Of a stretch of DNA of 64,000 nt, positions 10,398 through 22,300 are shown one piece after another (position 1 is the stretch's first letter; each line of letters begins with the position of its first letter). The stretch is from Chondrus crispus (lineage: Eukaryota > Rhodophyta > Florideophyceae > Gigartinales > Gigartinaceae): positions 228,958-292,957 of the forward strand of contig NW_005179222.1 in the NCBI RefSeq assembly GCF_000350225.1, written 5' to 3'. The translations under genes and the position numbers were made by a program. The notes under the pieces are model-generated. The model was not told where the DNA came from. It was given only the letters and a program-made list of their open reading frames with translations, and ran no database searches.

Positions 10398-11345
10398 GCT
10401 AAGGCTAGAGGCTCGTCGTAGCCCGCGGCCAGACAATCGTCACAATGTACGGAGAGAGAAATGGGTCGTGCGACAGTAATACGCCCAGGCTAGAGGCTAG
10501 TCTTAGCCCGCGTAGTCGCAACGACAGATGGAAATTGTAGCATAAACACCCCCGCGGAGAGGGGTGTATGCGTACAGTCCTATAGACCTCGGATCGCCGA
10601 GAACGGGATGAAGCACCACTCACACACCGGACCGGACGCGGGCCCTGGTAGCAGTGTGGTAGAGCGCGGTGGGGTCGGACGCGCGCACGCGCGAGCGGAT
10701 CTACGACTCGACGCCCCGGTGCGGTACTGGTAGACGATCCAGTACCGACGGGCGGAGGCGGATCCGGGCTCGCTCGCGTGCTGGAGCGTCCTTGCCCGCG
10801 CGGTCCCTTGCCTAGAACGGACTAGAGTAGGCCGGTCGTTCTAGTAGAGTAAGCGGCAGAGCTGACCTAGACGGATAGTCGTGGACAAGCTCGTGCTTGT
10901 CCTTTTCCTCCGTCGTCGGTCGCTCGCGTATTTAATGTACAAAGTATTCTATCATAACACTACAGTACCGATGTACTGTAGTGTGCTACTGTAGTGCGGG
11001 TCAGCCTGCACTGTAGCGCTGTCAGGCATCGGGCTGACAGTACACGTGCGTGTCGTGCACACGTGCACGTCCATACTGTAGAGCTCGGGCTCTACAGTGC
11101 GGGATCCAATCTAGATCTAAATGTAGTTTGCCGTTATACCACAGAAATGTTTAATAGGGAAAACAGTAGAAACGTCGAGCGACAGAGGAACGCCTAGGCT
11201 AGAGGCTAGTCTTAACTCGCTTAGTCGCAACGACGGAGAAAAGGAGAAGAAAATAGTAAAGGCAATAGAGCCAGGGAAACGTCGCAAGACAGATGCCGAC
11301 AATGTCGCCTAAGTCAGAGGCTTGTCTTGACCCGCGATGTCGCAC
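10398..11345 (+). repeat. Degenerate tandem repeat, 4 units, split by a solo LTR
   Basis: Four copies of a unit containing AGGCTAGAGGCTNGTCTTAGCCCGC start near 10402, 10487, 11196 and 11311. Each is preceded by a GACAG-containing spacer. The unit forms an imperfect stem (GGCTA...TAGCC). Spacing is 85, then 96 after removing the inserted solo LTR and its duplication, then 115 bases. Function unknown; non-coding. Confidence 0.6.
10536..11143 (-). mobile_element. Solo LTR, gypsy family related to element B (608 bp)
   Basis: Flanked by the exact duplication GAAAT (10531-10535 and 11144-11148). Starts TGTAGCATAAACACCCCC and ends GTTATACCACA; these match the reverse complement of B-type LTR ends, so it lies in minus orientation. 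It carries two stem modules also found in B: CTGTCAGGCATCGGGCTGACAG region (11019-11040) and CTGTAGAGCTCGGGCTCTACAG region (11076-11097). It interrupts the tandem array above. Confidence 0.9.
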
Positions 11346-11514
11346 CTTCGAAGGATATCCGTTCCCAAAAGATCCTTGACTGTTTACTTTCATTGCACGG
11401 GGCTGTGTCTTAAATAAGCGAGTTCGCGGGGTCTTGGACATTGTCCATCCTACTGTACTACTGTACTCTATTGTGCAGTGCACTGTACTATGCCATTATT
11501 ACTGTACCATGTCA

Positions 11515-11690
11515 TGTACAACCTCCGGGCTGTAATGTATACAGTACGTCGTCGGCCTGTAATGCCCACGTGTAGTTCGTCCGCCTGTAAGTCACACGTG
11601 TGGTCCATCCGCCTGTAAGGCACACGTGTACTCGCGCGTCTGTAAGGCACACGTGTTGTCGCTCGCTTGTAATGAACCTGCGGCGGCGGG
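11515..11690 (+). repeat. Short tandem repeat, unit about 27-31 bp, about 6 copies
   Basis: Successive units share CNNCTGTAANGCNCACGTGT followed by a variable 8-10 base spacer. The ACACGTGT core is a palindrome that also recurs in all the gypsy LTRs here, so the array may be a relic of an LTR. Non-coding. Confidence 0.65.
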
Positions 11691-11813
11691 TGCTGTACAA
11701 ATTACAAATCTTGGCTGTGATACCACACGGCCCCCCCCCCAAACCGAAGCCGTCCCGGCGCTGCACTTGATTCTGACATCTATCTCCTTCCTCTTTTTTG
11801 TCTGCATGACGTT

Positions 11814-11913
11814 NNNNNNNNNNNNNNNNNNNNNNNNNNNNNNNNNNNNNNNNNNNNNNNNNNNNNNNNNNNNNNNNNNNNNNNNNNNNNNNNNNNNNNN
11901 NNNNNNNNNNNNN
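11814..11913. other. Assembly gap, 100 N
   Basis: Exactly 100 unknown bases, the usual placeholder for a gap of unknown length. Features on either side may not be adjacent in the genome. Confidence 0.99.
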
Positions 11914-12438
11914 GGTGCAACTTGCGCCCGGACCGGATGGCCAGTTCATGCGCAAGGGCTCTGCTGCCGAGGTGCTCAATTGCGCGTGGCTCCGCGGCCA
12001 CGCGGTACAGCGCGAAGTCTTCGAGCGGCCGGACTTCCGTTGGCGGTGTGACAGCGCACTTGAGAACTGGAGATCGGCGACCCGCCTGGCAAGCTAGCAC
12101 TGGCAAGAGTGGCATTTCACAAATTCTGTCACTGCTCGTCGAGCGAGGCTTGCAGCCGAAGATGGCGTCTGCCAGTGCGGCACTGCTGTCCTCCTCCAGT
12201 GATGTGGTAGACATAATTGAAACCCTATTACGAAATGGCCCTTCACGCACCCTTGTGACAGCTTTTTCCATCATGCTCCGCGAGCAAGGAGGTGATCAAA
12301 GATCTGGATGCGCCTGCTGATATCGAGATTGACATTTGGCAAGGAAGCCCTCCTCTCCAGAGTCCCCTCACGACGTATGTCCCTGTTAAACCGGCGCACG
12401 CCTTGCCTGAGCCGGTTATCGATCTCACGACTGAATAA
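11914..12438 (+). pseudogene. Unrecognised broken coding fragment beside the gap
   Basis: From the gap edge a plus-strand frame reads through about 60 protein-like residues to a stop near 12097. The next frame continues as helical sequence (about 12100-12290, Leu and Ser rich), and a third frame runs acidic to Pro-rich sequence to a TAA at 12438. Together they look like one protein with two frame changes, its start lost in the gap. I do not recognise the family. Confidence 0.25.
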
Positions 12439-12548
12439 ATTCTAGACAGCCCCTTCTCTTGAGCTTCTCCTATTTTCTCGACTGTTCCATCGGATATTTG
12501 CCTAAGCCATTTTTGTAAAAGGCTTTGAGATACCAGGACCTTTTTTGA

Positions 12549-15500
12549 CTAATGTGTCGTAGCCAGGAGATGGCGAAGGTGTTCTGGAACCTGACGGCCC
12601 CGTCGGCGGAAATAGCGGACAACGGAGTTGAAAGGCAAGTTACGCTCTGGTTCACAGGTGTCACCCGACTCATCCTAACCGGTCCATCGGACTCTGATTC
12701 GATCGTTTCGATCATTATACGCGACAATTGCGTCAAATGAGTGCTCTTTTCTTCTACCGTCTATGGCATATTCGGCCTCAGAGATGTCTGATCTTCGAAG
12801 GCGAGAGAAGGGTCTCCGATGTTCTTCAGAAAACTCTTCTGACGGCGTTCTACCACCCTGCCCATCATAGTAATTATTCCTACTCTCATGATGGGCTAAT
12901 TGACTGCCGCTGGCAGCGGGCAGGTTGGGGTTCCGTCTTCAGACTCATTGTCGTTTTCGACTTCTCTTTTAATTCTTGCTTGGCCCGGGACGGCCTTCTT
13001 TGAAACCAGATCCCTGGTTACCGTGTCGGTGAGGCCATCACGAATAATAGTGACTGTGTGAGATGTCGCACCAATGACCTCAATTGGTCCATCTGCTTTT
13101 GGCTGTAGCTTGTTCCTGGAAACCCCTCCACTTTCAGTACGTAGTGTTACTTCTCTCTTCACGAACACTTTGTCTCCAACATCGGCTGGGGATGCTATTT
13201 TTTTGACATGCTTGTCGTAATTTTCCTTGTATCGTGTCTGAGCTGCTCTTAGCGTGTCGGTGGCTCCGTCCATGAGACTTTTAAGATGATCCATCAGCCC
13301 CATACGTTCGCCTCGAGTTTCTGGCATTGTACCTTCTTCGGGAATTTATCCAAGGCCACGGGCCCTGGAGGTCGTGACAACACAAGTTCGAATGGTGTAC
13401 ATCCCGTGCTGCGATGTACTTGCGTGTTATACGCGTACGTCAGAGAACCACAGTATTCATCCCATTTCTTTTTGATGTTCCACGACGTAGTGGCGTATGA
13501 CTGATAATATGGTTCGGTCGAACCGTTCCACTTGACCATTGGTCTGAGAGTGATACGCAGTGGTAAAGAGAATGCGAATCCCCATGATTCGACAAATCTT
13601 TTGGAAGAACTTCGACGCGAATTGACCACCGTTATCGGATAGAAGATAGGCAGGTGGTCTATATGGATAAATTCAATACTCGACGAAGGCTCTTGCCACT
13701 GTCATTGATGTGATGCTTTTCGGCGGTATCGCTCTTGTCATCTTCGAGAACTGATCGGATATGACCAAAAGGTATTAGTTCTCGTTTTTCGATCTCGGTA
13801 GAGGTCCCAAAATGTCGATGGCGACGAACTCTACCAGTCTTCTCGCGGGGAAGAGTTCCAAAAATGTAGAGTGCTTGCGCAATTATACTCTTTGGCGGGC
13901 GCATGAGTCACATTTTCTCACGCAAGCGTGACATTCCAATGCCATAGAAGGCCAGTGGAACGTGCGTCGCACTGTATAGAACATCGTTGTACCCCCAGGA
14001 TGACCTGATGTTCTTGTATAGTGGCATAGGTAAAAGAATCTTTGCCTTAACAAATTTTCGTACCGACCATAACATGGTCGGTACGACAATTTGTCTGCAG
14101 TCGTCGAGAGGGGCAATGCGGACCAAGAGACCGCAGTCGTCGACGTCGAAGCGACTTGTCTCCTCATTGTCGACTTTCTCTTTCAACATTTGACAGTATC
14201 TGTCGTTAGCTTGAGATATCAACAGCTCTTCGATTCGGACCGGAGATATATCTGTGTTCTCAGCGTTCACGACGCAAATCCCCTCGTCATTGAAATCTGA
14301 CGTGATTGCATCGCGCCTGAGCTCGATCTCGACATCTTCGTCATTTTCATCTTCATCCATCCAAGCGCTGTTCTCTTGAACCCAGAAACACGGCCTGTTT
14401 GAGTCAGGTTCGACCGCACACTCGCCAAATTTCGGCAGCCTTGACACAGCGTCTGCAATGCAATTCACTGCCCCTTTGCGGTACTTGATTGTGAAATCGA
14501 ACTCCGGTAGGCGGAGATGCCATCGAGCAAGCCTGCCACTGGCGTCTGTTAGACTCATTATCCACTTTAAGGATTGATGGTCTGTGTAGAACTCGAAGTT
14601 CTTCGGCTCGAAATATGGTCTCAAAATCTGTACTGCCCAAATTATGGCGAGGCATTCCTTTTCACCGACGCTGTAATTCTTTTCCGCTGGGTTCAGGGAA
14701 CGACTCCGAAATCCCACCGGATGGCGCGTTCCGTCTGGATATGTCTGAAACAGGGCGCAGCCCACTTGTCGCTCGCAAGCATCCGAGTCAGCCGAGACTG
14801 AAAGGTTTGAGCGCTGTAGCTTGAGAATGGGAGGAATTATAAGCGCAGTCTTCAGTAAACCAAAAGCCTTGGACTGTTCAACCGAGAATTTCTCTAATTG
14901 GAAAGGCTTCCCCTTCGCCAACAGTGCATTCAGGGGGGCGGCAGTTCTTGCGAAGTTCGGCACGAACCTTCGGTAAACATTGCACATGCCGAGGAAAGAG
15001 CGAAGCTCAGTTTGTGTCGTCGGCTCTTGTGCCTTCTTGATGGCATCGGTGTTCTTCTCGGCAACGGCCAAAAGTCCAGGGCGGATGACATGCCCAACAT
15101 AGTCGACCGACTCAGCAAAGAAATTACACTTTTCAAGCATCAGAGAAAGCCCTGCGTCCTGGAGGACTTTCAAACCCTGTTGAACGTGAGTTGAGTGCTC
15201 TTCAATGGAATTCGAGAAGATGATGATGCCATGAAGGTACACGAGGCAACTCTTCCACCTATATCCTGATAGTAGTATATCGAGAGTTCTCTAGAAGGTG
15301 GCTGGAGCATTACACAAGCCAAAGTGCATTCTCCGGAACTGGTAACAACCTTCATGGCATGTAAACGTCGTCTTCTCTCTATCGGCTTCCGCCACGGGGA
15401 TCTGCCAATAACGACTGTTGCAATCGAGGGTTGTGAAGCATTTAGCGTCTCCTACCGAGTCCAAGCAGTCTTCCAACCTTTGGAAATGGATATGAATCCT

Positions 15501-15556
15501 TCACAGTGATGGCATTTGGCCTTCTGTAGACAACGCAGAACCTAAGAGATCCATCT
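12549..15556 (-). pseudogene. Gypsy A pol relic: RT, RNase H, integrase, chromodomain
   Basis: In coding order from 15556 downward: RT (TLDCNSRYWQIPVAE, then HFGLCNAPATF); the YLDD region replaced by YLHGIIIFSN; the RT thumb and RNase H region (14400-15100, with LGMCNVYRRFVPNFA and DHQSLKWIMSL); the integrase zinc-binding region with His/His/Cys/Cys (about 13910-14090); remains of the DDE core with NGQVERF near 13530; a basic integrase tail (12896-13327); and a chromodomain (about 12570-12770, core RVRWTG then PERNLPF). The chromodomain has TAG (12675-12677) where Tyr is expected and Cys where the family has Trp. Several frame changes, including one caused by the palindrome at 14051-14093. 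Confidence 0.85.
14051..14093. repeat. Near-perfect palindrome inside gypsy A integrase region
   Basis: Arms 14051-14070 and 14074-14093, 20 bp with one mismatch and a 3-nt spacer. On the minus strand the coding frame matches gypsy integrase up to IVVPT and resumes in another frame at YLCHYTRTSGHPGG beyond it, so the inverted copy is an insertion that broke the gene. Confidence 0.85.
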
Positions 15557-16213
15557 TGTGGTATAACTCCCCGCTGGGGCTTTATTTTAGATTAGATCAA
15601 CTCAGAATCGGATCGGTTACTGTAGGGCTCGATGCTCTACAGTACCAACACGTGTAACTCCAAGTACAGGGGGCGAACGTGTACACGTGTACGCGCAGGA
15701 CCGAAGAGCGCGCCCACACGTGTACTGTCAGCCCCGATGGCTGACAGTATTACAGTGTCGACCGACCGCTACAGTACACCGGTACTGTACTATTATGATA
15801 GGTTATTATGTACATTAATTATGGGGCAGACCGGCGGCGGGAAGGGGCGACAAGGAAGGACTTGTCGACGACCGACCGCGGAGGGTGGACTCCCCGCTTA
15901 TTCTAACCGCGCGCCTTCGCGTTCGGGCGCGTTAGACGGCACCAAGCGCGGGTAGAGGACGTGCAACGCACGCCCACGAGCCGGATCCACCTCCGCCCGT
16001 CGATACCGGATCGTTACCCAGTACCGCACCGCGGCGTGGAGGCGTCGATCCGCTCGCGCGTGCGCGCGTCCTTCCCGATCCCGCTCTACCACGCTACCCG
16101 GGCCCGTGCTCCGGTTCCGTAGTGGGTGTCCATCTTCCCTTGTCTTCTCTCTCTCGAGGGTCTCCACAAGAACTGAGTATACACCCCGCTTCGTTGGGGG
16201 TGTTTATACTACA
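15557..16213 (+). repeat. 5' LTR of element B (657 bp)
   Basis: TGTGGTATAAC...TATACTACA. Holds stem modules CTGTAG-GGCTC/GCTCTACAG (15620-15642) and CTGTCAGCC/GGCTGACAG (15725-15747), several ACACGTGT palindromes, and a GTGTTTATAC end. The promoter is presumably here; I do not see a textbook TATA box that I would defend. Confidence 0.95.
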
Positions 16214-16214
16214 G

Positions 16215-16232
16215 TGGTCTCCCGACCTAGAA
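16215..16232 (+). promoter_or_regulatory. Probable primer-binding site of element B
   Basis: Starts TGGTCTCCCGACC one base after the 5' LTR, where the complement of a tRNA 3' end (TGG for CCA) is expected. Which tRNA it matches cannot be decided without the host tRNA set. Confidence 0.6.
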
Positions 16233-16293
16233 GACCCTGGAGTCCGATCTCCGAGAAGACTTCCGCTTCCCTCTGCGAACCGATCGTGTCGAG

Positions 16294-18864
16294 ATGAGCC
16301 AAGAGCTCGAGCCCTCGATCCGCTCAGAAGCGGCGGATCTGAGTCCGGCCGCTGTGCAGTCCCCATCCGCCCCGTCGGGCGACGGCGACGCAGGCCCTCG
16401 TGACCGCGAACCGTCGCTCGGATCCTCCGAGGAAAGAGCGGCGGCGATGTTCGAACGCATAGCCGAATACATCGAGGAAGTCCGTACTTCACTTCGGATC
16501 GATGTATCGGACCATGTATACACTCGATGTATGGCCGAACTCCGCTCCCTGCGTGAAGGGAGGTTCGATAGAGTGACGCAGTTCTTAGAGAATCTCCGAG
16601 CACTGATCGACGAGTTACACTCGCGGATAGTGCTCGTCGAAGACTCCCGTTTCGCCTCGCCCGGACCATCCGGGCAAGGTCGCCCTGAGAGGCCGACCTC
16701 GGTGAGACAACCCGAGGACCGAACCTCTCCGTCCGCAGAGCAATTGGGTGCGTTCGCGCACCTCTCCGCTGAGCTCGACGCCACTCGTCGGCGTGCTCGT
16801 GACATGGAACGTACCATGGCCGAAAGGCTACCCGGTGCCCCCTCGAGAGGGCCCGGTGGTACCGTACCTCCGAGCGCCGCCGCCCCCGAAGGTTGGCGTC
16901 CAACTGGTGCCGCTACCAGTCGGACTACAGAAGGAAGCCGTCCTCCGATAGACGTGAACTTCGCGTCTGAGACCCAAGCCTTGCAGCCTATCGCCGAAAG
17001 TAGGCGCCAAGTGGACCGCGTATCGTACGCGGACGAACAGGACCGTGGAGGAGCCGCCCGCGGATCCGGAGAACCGATGTTCTCCGTCGATCCCCGCTGG
17101 GGCAGCTACCCGCCGGTGAGTTACGCCGAGCATCCAGGTCCGGTAGTCGTCCGTACGCTACCGGTTACCTCCTTCGGCACGCTGGGTCCCGCTGAATCCG
17201 GGCTCGAGCCGTTACATACGATGATCCAAGAGTTCAGCGCCGTTGCTGACTATCGTATGTACCGCTTGGATAACACCTCGAGGCTCGTTACCTTGGGTGA
17301 CGCGGGACGGATCGCGAAGTACGTCCAGCGCTGTCGTGGGATCCGTCCCACGATGCGCAGCTTCGACGGTACCGACCCGATCCAGCTGCTGCCGTTCTTG
17401 AAGGATATCCGAATCACCTTCAACTCGCAACACCTGACAGAAGGTGTTGCGGTACGAGTCCTCGCGCACTTCCTCGAGCGCGACGCGGAGCGCCTGTATA
17501 CGAGTTATACGATGCGTGGCCTTCGCGCCGGCCAGCTCTACGACGACGTGAGCTGGCCGGGGCTCGTGAATCAATTCTTGAAACGCTACCTCACGGACGA
17601 CGTGTTAGGTGAAGCGTACGACGCTGTCGTTACGGTGCGACAGCAATCGCATGAGACGGAAAGCACGTTTGCTGACCAACTCGAGACTGCCGCGTTCCGA
17701 TGCACGGCAGTCTTCTCCGAACAGTCCCTCGCGCACTACTACGTGCGGGGACTTGCACCGGCAACCCGTGCCGCCGTATCCGAAACTGTGCAAAGGCTGC
17801 CAGGCAGTCAGAAGACCGATCTTCCGACCATCCGCCGTATCGCCACGACGGAAGATACAACGTACCGCGCTCGGCGCGGTTTACCTCTGCCGGATTCGAA
17901 ACCGGCAGGGAGGGGTGGCAGGACTACGAAATCCGCCGCGACAAGTTCGCCCGCCTCGACCCTCCATATCGGGGAGGATGAGTGGCAGGCCGACCCTGTC
18001 CTCATTACGCAAGGAGCAGGACCCGTGGGGGCACGAACCCTCTCACCGATGTCGACCGGAGCGATATCGAGTTACGCGACCGCGTTCGCGGCCACTCCAA
18101 GAGTGGCAAGGGGTATGGACCCCCGGGTCGCAGAGCTCGGCATATCGAACTGAGATGCAGGAGGCGAAGCGCCTCCCGTGCCCCTCCTCACCGATGAGGA
18201 GGCGCGGCACGCGGCGACCTTCGCCTCAACGGACGGCAGCGCGTACGTGTGCTGTCTATGCCGTACATACGGGCATGCCATGCACGCGTGCCCGTTCCTG
18301 TCGCCGGAACAACGAATGTTCACGGCGTACAGGAACTACCCCTACCAGATGGAGACGCGACCCGGTGCGCGTAATCTCTTCCGGCAAGCGGCGGGGGAGG
18401 ACCGTCCCCCGCGTCAAGGTTTCCCGAACCGATCGGGTGGGGGCGCCCACTTCGCCCCTCGTGGAGGCGGGTACCGTCGTAACGAAGTCGATCGTCGGGA
18501 TCGACCCACCTACCGGCAGGCGGACACAAGTTACCCCCGACAAGGAGAAAGAGGGGACCGAGACTGTTCTCGGTTACCCCAACAGGTACAAAATGCGATA
18601 ATGTACCTGAAAGACTGGGTAGAGGATCCGTACCGTCTACCCACAGAGGGTCACGAAGGAGAGCCGACTCGCTTCGTCCCCCATATCGTGCGACGACCGG
18701 ACGCCGCAGGTCAAGGCCCGGAAGTACCCGAATACTTCGCCAAGGCCGCCGAGCCGCAGTGGGGGAATCGTCCCGACCCACGTGGCTGGCTACCCGAAGA
18801 AGACCTGGCCGTCGATAGCCAGGAGGTTAGCTCCGATAGCACGGGTAGTTCGAAAAAAAGGTAA
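16294..18864 (+). pseudogene. Gag of element B with one internal TGA
   Basis: One frame of 857 codons broken only by TGA at 18151-18153. Residues 1-200 are Ser/Arg/Glu rich. The capsid-like gag domain lies at about residues 300-540 (blocks such as FDGTDPIQLLPFLKDI and ALAHYYVRGLAPATR-like). The part after the stop has a CX2CX4HX4C zinc knuckle (about 18256-18297), as expected of nucleocapsid, so the stop truncates gag before its RNA-binding part. The TGA is one transition from CGA (Arg). The frame closes at TAA 18862-18864 just after a run of seven A (18853-18859). Confidence 0.85.
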
Positions 18865-18872
18865 AGACGGTT

Positions 18873-19352
18873 ATGCACACGCGGTCGCGTGAGCCTTCTT
18901 TTCCCCACGAACTAGACCCGACCCCGCGTGCTCGCCAAGGACACGGGGGGTATTTTCCGATAATACATCCCCCGCTACCGGAGGCGAGCACGGGAGCTCC
19001 TGTAATGCCGATACAGGAGGGAGCGCACGTCGCGGCCTCCGAAGGCCCGACGTTAGGAGGACAAGACACCGGGACAGCCGACGTCCTGGTGAGGCGTAAC
19101 AATGGCGACGGGGGCAACGACGACCGAAAAGATTCGGTCGACCCCCTGACTCCCTCGAGCCCAAGGTCGCCGGAGAAGGTTCCGTGTCGTACGGACTCGA
19201 ATAATCCGAGGGGCGTCACTGATCCGCGGACGCCCCAAGGAAGGGGAGAAGGAAACGCAAGCGGGGCCAGCACCGAAATCGAAGGCCCCGCCGGAACGAC
19301 CTCACCGATAAGGCCGCCCCGAAGTTTGTCGACGGCGTCATTTGCCTTATGA
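18873..19352 (+). CDS. Linker ORF between gag and pol of element B
   Basis: 159 codons, in the -1 frame relative to gag. The frame is already open across the A7 run before the gag stop, so a -1 shift there would fuse gag to it. It ends TGA overlapping the ATG of the protease frame (ATGA at 19349-19352); pol is again in the -1 frame. Composition is Pro, Ser, Gly and charged residues, no domain. It may be translated only as a fusion, or may be a spacer. Confidence 0.45.
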   Translation: MHTRSREPSFPHELDPTPRARQGHGGYFPIIHPPLPEASTGAPVMPIQEGAHVAASEGPTLGGQDTGTADVLVRRNNGDGGNDDRKDSVDPLTPSSPRSPEKVPCRTDSNNPRGVTDPRTPQGRGEGNASGASTEIEGPAGTTSPIRPPRSLSTASFAL

Positions 19353-22300
19353 CGTCGAAGATTTACAACGTCCTCGGCTCGATAGCCACAGAGGGAAATG
19401 CATTTAAACCCCGCACGATCGCCGTTGATACGTGCTCGGGGTATAATCTGGTGAGGAAGGCCGACCTTCCCCCCGATCGGACGCGTTACGTCGTGCACGA
19501 CGCACCTCTGCCACGACTGGCAGGCGCGGATAGCAACCCCCTCAAGCTTTCGGCCGTCGTCCGCCTGGCCGTGCGGTTGAGGAACACGGTGTTCTGAATT
19601 CCGTTCGTAGTCGCGGACCAGCTGGCCGTGCCGGTCCTCCTCGGCACGGCCTTTATCGATACGCACGTGCGATGTATCGACATCGAAGCTCAACGAATGG
19701 AGCTACACCAAGGCGGTTCCGTCGCCATCGTCGACGGAAAGGGGGATTCGACTCCCCCTACCAGGCGACACGGGCGACACACGGGTCGGCCAGACGTACG
19801 CGAGGAGGCCCCGCAAGCGATCCGAATCGCCCGCTGGGTTACCATCCCCGCGATGTCACAAGCCCGCGTGCGTGTGACAACCGCGGGGAGGAGTCTCGTG
19901 TTCCTGGAACTCAAGCCCTCACTCCAACACCGACATGGAGTGAGGCTGACGAATGGCGTCGCGAAGGTCCTACCGAATCAGACCTTCGACGTCATCGTCG
20001 CGAATTTGTCACGACGAGAAAGGAGGCTTCCGAAGCACACCGTCGTGGGATACGCGAAGCGCAACCCCCTCGCGATCCTCACTCCCGAACGTGAGGTCGC
20101 CGAGGGGATCGCACGCGCGCTGCACCTGACCGACTTGACAGATCAAGTCGGTGGGGTAGGAGTTGGCCGATCCAACTCCGACGATAAGACTACCGCCGGG
20201 GGCAGGGGGGTCGACCCGGACGGACGGTCACCTTTATGCCAACTGACGGCGAGGGGTACTGTACTCCCCCAGCAAAGGGATCCCGAAAATCCACCGATGA
20301 ATTGGGAAAAAGAGATCGACCTGTCATACATCGACGATGACAAGCTCCGTGGCCACGTACTCGAGATGCTCCGTAAGCACTTGAGTCTGTGGAGCGGTGC
20401 GCTTGGAACGATCCAAGCCACGGAGCATCGCATTCCCCTCGAACCGGGAACGAAACCGATTCGTTCTATGCCCTATCGGAAGGGCCCGGCCATGCGCGAT
20501 ATGGTCGCGAAGGAGGTCAACAAGACGTTGAACGCAGGGGTTATCGAACCCGCGAGCACCGAGTGGGCGTCCCCCGTGGTGCTCGTACCGAAGAAAGACG
20601 GCTCTCTTCGGTTCTGCGTGGACTACCGGCGTCTCAACGCGAAGACCGCAGCGGATTCGTATCCGCTGCCACGGATGCACGACTGCATCGACTCGTTAGG
20701 AGATGCAGCCGTCTTCACCACGTTGGACTGCAATTCCGGTTATTGGCAGATCCCGGTCGCTCCGGAAGACCGGGATAAGACCACGTTTACGACGCACATG
20801 GGCACGTTTCGCCACTTGCGCATGCCGTTTGGACTCAAAGGGGCACCGGCCACCTTCCAACGTGCGCTCGACATAATACTCTCCGGAGTCCGCTGGCAAA
20901 TATGCCTCGTCTATCTCGACGACGTGATCGTGTTCTCCCGTACGCACGGAGAACACGCGCGGCATCTCGATACCGTCTTGAGCTTACTGCGGAGTTCTGG
21001 TATCTCCCTTAAGCTCAAGAAGTGCAGCTTCTTCGGACCGAAGGTGCACTACCTGGGGCACGTCATCTCCCCAGGCAAGTTGAGCGTGGCCGATACGGCG
21101 GCCGACGCTTTCAAGACGTTCACGTTCCCGAGGACGTTGACGCAAGTGCGCTCGTTCCTCAGGGCGTGTAACGTATACCGCCGATTCGTTAAGGGGTTCG
21201 CTAAGATTGCGCGTCCTCTGACCGACATGACGCGCAAGGATTCGGATCCCGATTTCTATAACCCCACGGAACTGCAACTTCAGGCGTTCGAGAACCTTAA
21301 GAAGTGCATGATCGCTCCGCCGATCCTCGCGTTGCCCCGGAACGGTCGTCCGTACATGATAGACACCGACGCGAGTGCCTACCAACTCGGCTGCACCATA
21401 CTTCAGGAGCACGAAGAGCCGAACGACTGGCGCCCCGTGGGGTATTGGTCGTACTCACTGTCCGATAGTGAGCGCAACTACAGCGCTACCGAACGCGAGT
21501 GCTTCGCCGTAGTGTGGGCTGTCCGCACACTACGGCCGTACGTAGAAGGCACGAAGTTCACCGTACGGACGGACCATGACGCCCTCTGATGGCTCATGTC
21601 CCTCACCGAGAGTTCTGGAAGACTCACCCGGTGGCGGTTACGTCTGGCTGAATACGATTTTACCATTCATTACCGCCCCGTACGCGTGCATCAGGTGCCC
21701 GATGCCCTGTCACGACTCGTGTCGCCAAAGGTCGCCGATGACCGTCGCCCCTCCGTCGAGGTGAATGACGACATCCCCACCTTCGACGGGGGTACAACTG
21801 TTCAAGACGTATCGAACGAGCTCGCGGAACACGCTTGTACCGCGAGCTGTGATCATCAGGCCGTCCATGTCTTCGTAACGACACGGAACCAAGCCGAAGC
21901 CCGAACAAGGTCGCGCGTCCGAACGCGCGACGAACCGCGAAGCACCGACGAAGCCCCCTCTCTCCAAGGACCCAATTCGTTTGGGAGGAGAACGACGAGT
22001 TCGACGCCGCCGACATCCAGCACGCCGAAGACCCCGAGGCTGGCCCGCCCGACTCTTCGGTCGCCCCTCCGCAGGACGACCTTCCGGCTCCTCTTACGAT
22101 AGAAGAGATTGCTGACGAGCACCGCGTGGATGACTTCTGCCAAACCGTTTTGGCACGACAGTCAGAGTCCCGGGACTCCGCGTTCTTCGAGGACCACCAA
22201 GGGGTGCTCAAACGGAGACACTTCCTCGACCCTGATATCGTTCAGGTGGTGGTACCTCGGACGCTCCGCGCCAGGCTCCTTCGCCTGTGCCACAACCCGG

